Part shown: piece by piece, positions 58,247 through 64,000 of the stretch
Position numbering within the stretch: the stretch's first letter is position 1
How the letters are laid out: every line of letters starts with the position of its first letter
Origin: Stropharia rugosoannulata
Taxonomy: Eukaryota > Basidiomycota > Agaricomycetes > Agaricales > Strophariaceae
NCBI GenBank assembly: GCA_028532985.1
Contig: JANCIK010000009.1
Location: 682,001-746,000 of the forward strand
DNA length: 64,000 nt
Reading direction: 5' to 3'
The notes under the pieces: generated by a model
Database searches by the model: none
Told to the model about the DNA's origin: nothing
The model's input: only the letters and a program-made list of their open reading frames with translations
Position numbers and translations under genes: made by a program

Positions 58247-60484
58247 TGGACTGCGCGCTATTCGGAGGGGCCCTTAGGTGGTAGAATGATAACTAAGGAG
58301 GACGCAAATCAGAAAAAGGCTCTAGGACAGAAAAAGGCACGTACATATACCTGTGTTACAGATCAGAAATGCAGATACAGCCGGGCAGAAGCCAGTCCAA
58401 TAGAAATTAGACCAGCAACTCAACGGCTCCAAATGTGCCTATGTGCTCTCATGGCCTCCTGGGAAAAGGTATGTGGCTGCGGAGGGATCAGTTGCCAGTG
58501 GGGAGTGCCGAACGCTTCCCACCTCTTGTCGCTTTTGTCGGTTAAAATAGCATTGCATCATTGATACCGTGAATTCACGAAATGATGATTCTATTCCTGA
58601 CAATGCCTCCCTGACATGACTGGGCTGCTTTAGAGGGGATGCCGATGGAGCACAAGCACAGCACCAGCGCTGCATGGAGCGATGAGCAGACTGGCGCACC
58701 AGCCAGCGCAGCGTCCGGCGTTAGTGGTAGGACAGTACTGGTGGGAGAACTAATTTACCTTTGAGCTAACTATTTTTTGTTCGCCCTTCACCATCGACAT
58801 CGGTGATGCTTCGGCAGGATGCGTGTCCAGAAAGTTTTCCCTTCAGTGTTTCGGGTTGCAGCAAGATAATAGCTCTGTCGCCTATGAATTAATGAAGCTA
58901 GTTGCTGCAGTTTCGAGCTGATCCCCATAAAATCATAGGAGTGGCATGCCAGCCGACCTCAGGTTTTCATGGATCACAATGGGCGGAGTGCCACGAAGAT
59001 GTCGAATTTGATCTGTGCATATCGGAGTTGCAAATGCTACACGGACCCCGGATGCGCTCAACCATCTGAAGTTGACTTTAGAAAACAAGCGTCGATCTCA
59101 AGGTGAACGCTTACTCTGACAGCCAAGGCCGCCGAAGCTCGTCACAGGGCTCTTTGCTCCCCATCTACATATGTATGCGGGCTCTGCTACGGGGAGCTCA
59201 TGATAGCCCGGACGTCTGCCAAGGGCAACACTTGGGGTCCTGAGATCACGGACCGACCTTCTGATAGCTCCAAGATAGTTCCCAATAATGTAAAACAGAG
59301 ATCAGTTACTTGTACATAGACCATACGAAAATAGACACGGGACGGGGAGTTCAAAATAGTATCAGGAGCTCAGAGTAGCACGGTCAGTGTATTCCAGGCA
59401 GACTTCCTATGGTACGAAGTTCTCATACGACAGAGCGTAGAGGAAAGGCCCCTCCAAAGCAGATACGACAGAGAACGGTACTTATGCGAGGCGGTGATTA
59501 TTAGGATAACTTAAAGTATAGAAGAACAAAGATTCTCATACTAAAAATTCTTTTGTTTACAAATCTATGAAGAAAGTGTGAACGGATAAGTACCTAAAAA
59601 CAACTGGCGAGTCATCTGCTGCCATGTTACAGTATTGTACTTGTGATCCCAAAGTCCCGATAATCTTTCATGTATCACACTGGCTCCTTCCAATAATTGC
59701 ATTTGTCATGCTAACCAGCTTTCTAATCTTGATTATTCTTCACCGAGCTCAGAATAAAAGCACCCATACGCCGAAATTTGCATTAGGCAGGGCGCTTTCC
59801 TTAAAGGTGCGAGCCTGCGACCCATTTTTGTACCAAAAGTTTAGCGTTTTTGGGGCCCCAAATGCACTGGGTGGTTATCGTGGCACGGCGGTCGCACGGT
59901 TATCGATAAAGCCATTCGCTTTGGCGCATCCGGAAATAGGACCATTCAAAGACATGTCCGGGCACATCGGCAGAGCCAGGTGAGTAAAATGCGCCTAAAA
60001 CGGCGGAAATGTCACATATAGCCGAGCCATTTATTCCCTAACGCATGCCATAAATTGACGTTATTTTGGTATGTACATTGTTGAAATGCATACTTCCTCA
60101 AATATTCACACAGGAAAACTGAAGCAAAAGTACGACGATTCAAAAGATGTACTGACTTTAACGCAAGGGTCAAAGGCTAACCACTGGCCTACGTATGGAT
60201 TATCTCAAGCCTTACGCCTAGGTGATTGAAATATGCTTCAAGTTTAATGAAGTAATGCGATGAACCTTTAAATAACTTGACAGTGACATACATACTACTA
60301 GGAAATCAGAAAGTGCATAACAGGTGAGTTTATGAACAGCTTCAATACGTGTTATGACATCCATGATTGAAGTAGTCAAGTTCATTCAAGTTAGCTGTGG
60401 TACCATGTCTTGCTAACAATAGTGTTGCATCGTCACCTCGCTTGGTATGTGGGGCTCGCAAGCAGCAGGTACTTTATGTAAAAC
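58247..60484. other. Gene-poor stretch
   Basis: A 119-codon plus frame (59624-59983) starts with one hydrophobic segment (IIAFVMLTSFLILIIL) but has no other support. No gene called. Confidence 0.4.
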
Positions 60485-62161
60485 TCATGCGTCCCTAACT
60501 TTTTGTCCCTGGACCCATACGGCTCCACGATTCCTGGTGTCTCCAATGCACCACCATTTCTCTATGTGAACAGCTTCTATCCTTTTCTCAGAAGAGTCGG
60601 GAGATTCCAGGTCAAAATAATCCAACGACCCGTATCCTACTCCGCTTGCAGGATCGTACAAGCGGACTATAATTAGGAACGAGGCAGTCAGTATGGCCAG
60701 TCATCCAGAAAAGAGAACTGCCGGCACGCACTTTCTTGAGCATCGAAGGGAGCGCCGACTGTGAATATTCCTTCAAGTCCGAGAGCCCGAGCTCCTCCGC
60801 GGGTGGAAAGGTATATAGCCTCCTTCCAGTTGATGGATATATCTCGCTCGACCGTGGACGACGAATCCATTTGCCGCCTTCCCTCTCGCATCCGCGAAAC
60901 CGATACCGCCTGGCGCATCGCATTCATAATATCGAGGGTGTACCCCCCTGCGACGTCTGTACCCAGCCCTACCTCGACCCCGCGCTCGAGCGCCTCACGG
61001 AGCGGGAATGGCTTGGCTGAGAAATACGCATTCGACAGCGGACAGTGCGCGATCGCCGTGCCTCGCTCAAAAAGCCGGTTAAAGTCAGGCTCGCTGAGAA
61101 AGGTGCAGTGCGCATGTATAGTGCGCGGTGATAGCAAGCGACTCTAATAACCGGTCGTCCCCTGTCAGTACCTGGCCAGTGGCACGTACACAGAGGTCTG
61201 GACTTTCCTTGTCAAACACATCGATGTCTTCTATGCCGCGCAAAGCGCGCACCCACTCGACCTGATCTTTCGCCTCGGCGAGGTGGCTCTGCACTTTGAC
61301 TTTCAGTTCTTGCGACAGTTCCCCAAGTCCGGCTAGTAACTCGTCAGTGCACGTCGGCACAAACCGAGGTGTTAAGACGGGCTCCACGAGTCTCTGGGAC
61401 GCCGGTAGATGGGCAGTAATTTTACGGCAGTTATTGACAAACGACTTGGCTGCCTCGAGAGAAGCAGAAGCAGAGGGTTCTATGTATGTCTTCGTGCTCG
61501 ATTCTGGGGAGGAGATGTCAATGTCCATCGACAGCTTGCCGACATATGCTCTGATTCCGGCAGACTGCATGCATTCCGCGAGAATCAAGCTGTTTTGTAG
61601 ATCGTGGATTAGAAAGCTATACCATTGGAGCACGACGAAGCATGGTGCTCACTTCGTTTCTTCCTTGATCGTCCCGAAGAGAAGGACCGCCCCCGTACCG
61701 TTCTCTTTGAGACGGGCTGCGAGACGAGTGTAGACGCGCTTTGCCAATGAAGCATCTTGGTCCATGCGCAGCTCGGCCTTCAATGCATACTTATCGAGCC
61801 ATTGCATAAGAGGTAGATCCAGACCCGTGCCTTGGTAGAGATACTGTGGCGCGTGTAAATGCAAGTCACAGAAAGTAGGCAAGATAAAGGATCCTTTTGG
61901 GACATCCAAGACAGGTATGTCAGGATGGGATTCAATTAGTTTCACAGACTGGGGAGATTCTGCGGACTCCAGGTGCGCGATGATTCCATCCTTATCTACA
62001 ACTTTATGACAAACCGAGTCAGAGATCGAATGATTGATTTACGATTATATTCTGTAACCTGTAATTGGTTAATGGCTAAAAGACTCACAGAGTAGATGGT
62101 CGTAGAGTATCTCTAGTTCAGAGAGACGAGGTGTATGAGCAAAGGTTCCCCGTATAAACAT
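60485..62161 (-). CDS. GUD1: Guanine deaminase
   Basis: Five exons (62161-62089, 62001-61653, 61589-61190, 61143-60732, 60666-60485) encode 471 aa, normal for the family. Amidohydrolase metal and substrate motifs are in order: TFCDLHLHAPQYLYQG (His72, His74), EPVLTPRFVPTC, KVQSHLAEAKDQVEWV (His), PRTIHAHCTFLSEPD (His), HCPLSNAYF and EVGLGTDVAGGYTLDIMNAM (Asp). It converts guanine to xanthine and ammonia in purine salvage and nitrogen use, in the cytosol, with one bound zinc. The C-terminus EIRLYDPASGVGYGSLDYFD returns to the small beta-domain. Intron 3 (46 nt) is short but in phase. The gene is intact. Confidence 0.93.
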
Positions 62162-62724
62162 AGTAAAGCAGCTGTAGATGTCAGGTTTCAAGTCAATTCT
62201 AAGTTCTTCATGTTCAATTAACCTTCCGGACTGATGGGAATATCAAGCGGAGCATAAATCACTTCGGATCTTGCCGAATACCACTATGGAGAGGCTAGCC
62301 GCACGACAAAAACTATAGACCACTGCGATTTCTTTCTGTAAAAGAGGGTACCATTATACTTATACAGCTACAGCCCACTCATGAGCTATATTTTGAGACA
62401 GATTTATGCGTAAGTAAGGCTGCATGTCAGAATTTCACGGTGGCTGCTAACTCGTACTTGACTGTTCGATCTCCAAGGGTACTAGGCCTTTGGAGCAAGT
62501 TCTGCTCTAGGTTCAAGGGTAGGCAAGAAGTTTGGAGTCTAATAAATTTGAACGTCATGATATCCCTATCAATCCAAGGTCAGTTCATGATTGACGCGCA
62601 CGTCCAATACCAATAGTGAAAACCGTCAACAGTTTCCATTGCATACAGCTCAGCTAGTACACAAAGAGTATATATATGTTATTGTTCATTGAACAGACCA
62701 TGATTACTTGATCCACCACACCGC
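62162..62724. other. Intergenic
   Basis: Guanine deaminase promoter and 3' flank of the RTA1-like gene. No further feature recognised. Confidence 0.5.
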
Positions 62725-64000
62725 TCAGACTCCCGCTGCCCTGGGACGATTCGGCTCGAGGAAGACACCCGGGTGAATGAAGTTGGTGGTATACATGGCC
62801 AGGAGAATCATAGCGCCGTCAAAGACATCTAATTTAAAGGTCATTGGAAAGTTCTAGAGCTCAAATGTGCTTGTACTCACTGAACAGTACCTGAGTGCGC
62901 ATGATCTTGCTATCCCAACCTCCCGATAATTCGACGATGCGGTAGACTCCACTGGGACAGATGGTAAATAGACCTGTGAAAAGAGAGAGTACACCCAGCG
63001 CACCGTATGAAAAGAAGGACCGTATTCACAGCGAGCGCCCACTTCATTTTGCGAAGATTCGACGTGAGCCTGCCTGGAGGTGGAATGTGTCCTTCGGGTC
63101 TTGACACCTCATCCGGATTCATCAGCCTGTACCTGTCGCGTGATCGCATTGTACCGAGGGCCTCGTTGTAGCGCTTGAAGTACTCTATGGCGAAGCCAGA
63201 GAACCCAACGATAATTACTTGGTGTAAATAATGTCAATGAGGGCTTAAAATGGCTTCAATGACAAAGATGGAAACGTACAGGCTTGGAGGATGATACCAA
63301 CCAGAATGACGCGGGAGCCCTGAAGAAGACGATAGCTCAACACTTTATAGGCAGAAATATAGACCACATAAACACATACTAGGAGAGCCTTGTCAGCGTC
63401 ATTAGCACTAGCTGCTATAGCGCCGCCGCCGCTTTGGATAAACAAAGACACAATATCCTATAGGCCAGCCGCTACATGTCAGTCGCCCAACCCTCAAGGC
63501 CAAGAAACGACTCACGCAGGACGTAAAAATTAGTGTATCTTCAACATGGCCAAATTATTGAAATATCGAAGGGTCGAGAGGATGTAGCTACTCACAACGT
63601 CTAGGCTTCAGCCTGCTGTAGCTCTCTCCAAGGTGTCTGATGAGTCTTCCGAAGATCACGAAGTTGGCGGCGAGGAGAGGGGTAGGTCCCAGAACAAGAA
63701 CAGAGGTTCTTGTTGATGGTGAGCGAGTATATCGCTAGCCTATAAGTCGACATGCTCACTGTATCTTAAAAGCCGTTCCACTCTCAGGACTGAAACTTGA
63801 GTACGCCCGCGCAGCCCAACCCGTAACTTCCATGGCCCCGCACAGAACCGTCGTTCCAATCATAAACCATGTTCGATATTTTACTGCTTGAAATAAGTGG
63901 ACACCTTCCCAAATGTCTGTAATTAATGGTCGGCCAGTAGACTCAGCGACAGACGTACAGGTGGATAGAGCGAAGAAGAAAACCAGTATACAGGTTCCCG
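62725..64000 (-). CDS. RTA1-like membrane protein, partial at window edge
   Basis: Nine exons are visible (>64000-63959, 63916-63760, 63708-63596, 63538-63516, 63457-63380, 63319-63280, 63217-63004, 62951-62881, 62828-62725). The N-terminal start lies beyond the window. Family blocks are HLFQAVKYRTWFMIGTTVLC, MEVTGWAARAYSS, GPTPLLAANFVIFGRLIRHL, DIVSLFIQSGGGAIAAS, YRIVELSGGWDSKIM and TNFIHPGVFLEP. Several membrane segments are expected. Internal exons of 113, 23, 78, 40 and 71 nt have the same lengths as in the paralogue at 32296-33712. Compared with it, exon 63217-63004 carries a longer cytosolic loop (MRSRDRYRLMNPDEVSRPEG). Transported lipid or function unknown. Confidence 0.87.

Noticed and set aside
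59624..59983. 119-codon plus frame with one hydrophobic segment
   Set aside because: Single membrane-like stretch only, no homology recognised, no consistent upstream or downstream exons.
1..64000. tRNA, rRNA, CRISPR, LTR or terminal-inverted-repeat elements
   Set aside because: I looked for cloverleaf-like blocks, rRNA motifs, regular spacer arrays and paired terminal repeats and saw none. Small or diverged examples could be missed without a covariance or repeat search.

Overview
This is nuclear DNA of a filamentous basidiomycete, almost certainly an Agaricomycete and plausibly a wood or litter decayer. Genes are interrupted by many short GT-AG introns (about 45-70 nt), there are no operons, and the catalogue is typical of that group: a radical-copper glyoxal oxidase, a secreted GMC oxidoreductase, UstS-like glutathione transferases (GSTs), RTA1-like membrane proteins, an expansin-like secreted protein and Zn2Cys6 regulators of the 'CRRLKLKCDR' type. 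All gene models were spliced by hand from the sequence. Coordinates run from start to stop codon, and exon limits are in the evidence fields.

Layout. 0-5 kb: a small secreted protein (-) and eIF3e (-). 5-14 kb: a detoxification/oxidase block with three intact GSTs (+), a secreted GMC oxidoreductase (+), a decayed glyoxal oxidase tail (-) and at least two GST relics. 14-21 kb: two tandem D-lactate dehydrogenase (cytochrome) genes (-) flanking a frameshifted relic. 22-31 kb: a two-domain flavoprotein reductase (+), an intact glyoxal oxidase (+) and a basic disordered protein (-). 32-36 kb: an RTA1-like membrane protein (+) convergent with an RPAP3-like TPR co-chaperone (-). 36-42 kb: mostly gene-poor, with a 59-bp tandem duplication and the expansin-like gene (-). 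42-50 kb: a Bzz1-like F-BAR/C1/SH3 protein (+) and the CAF1/POP2 deadenylase (-), separated by a gene-poor stretch holding a T31 tract. 50-58 kb: two tandem paralogous Zn2Cys6 transcription factors (-). 60-64 kb: guanine deaminase (-) and a second RTA1-like gene (-) cut by the right edge.

Functional picture. Housekeeping genes (eIF3e, CAF1, RPAP3, Bzz1) alternate with accessory enzymes. Glyoxal oxidase and probably the GMC enzyme make extracellular H2O2. The GSTs would conjugate reactive products, and the D-lactate dehydrogenases would oxidise D-lactate from the methylglyoxal/glyoxalase route. Co-location is observed; a shared pathway is inference.

No rRNA, tRNA, CRISPR array, or intact transposon was recognised. 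I did not find a clearly novel multi-gene system. The most distinctive signals are gene-structural: very small exons (7, 10, 12, 13, 19 and 20 nt) conserved between paralogues, three apparent GC-AG introns, and several duplicated-then-decayed gene copies.
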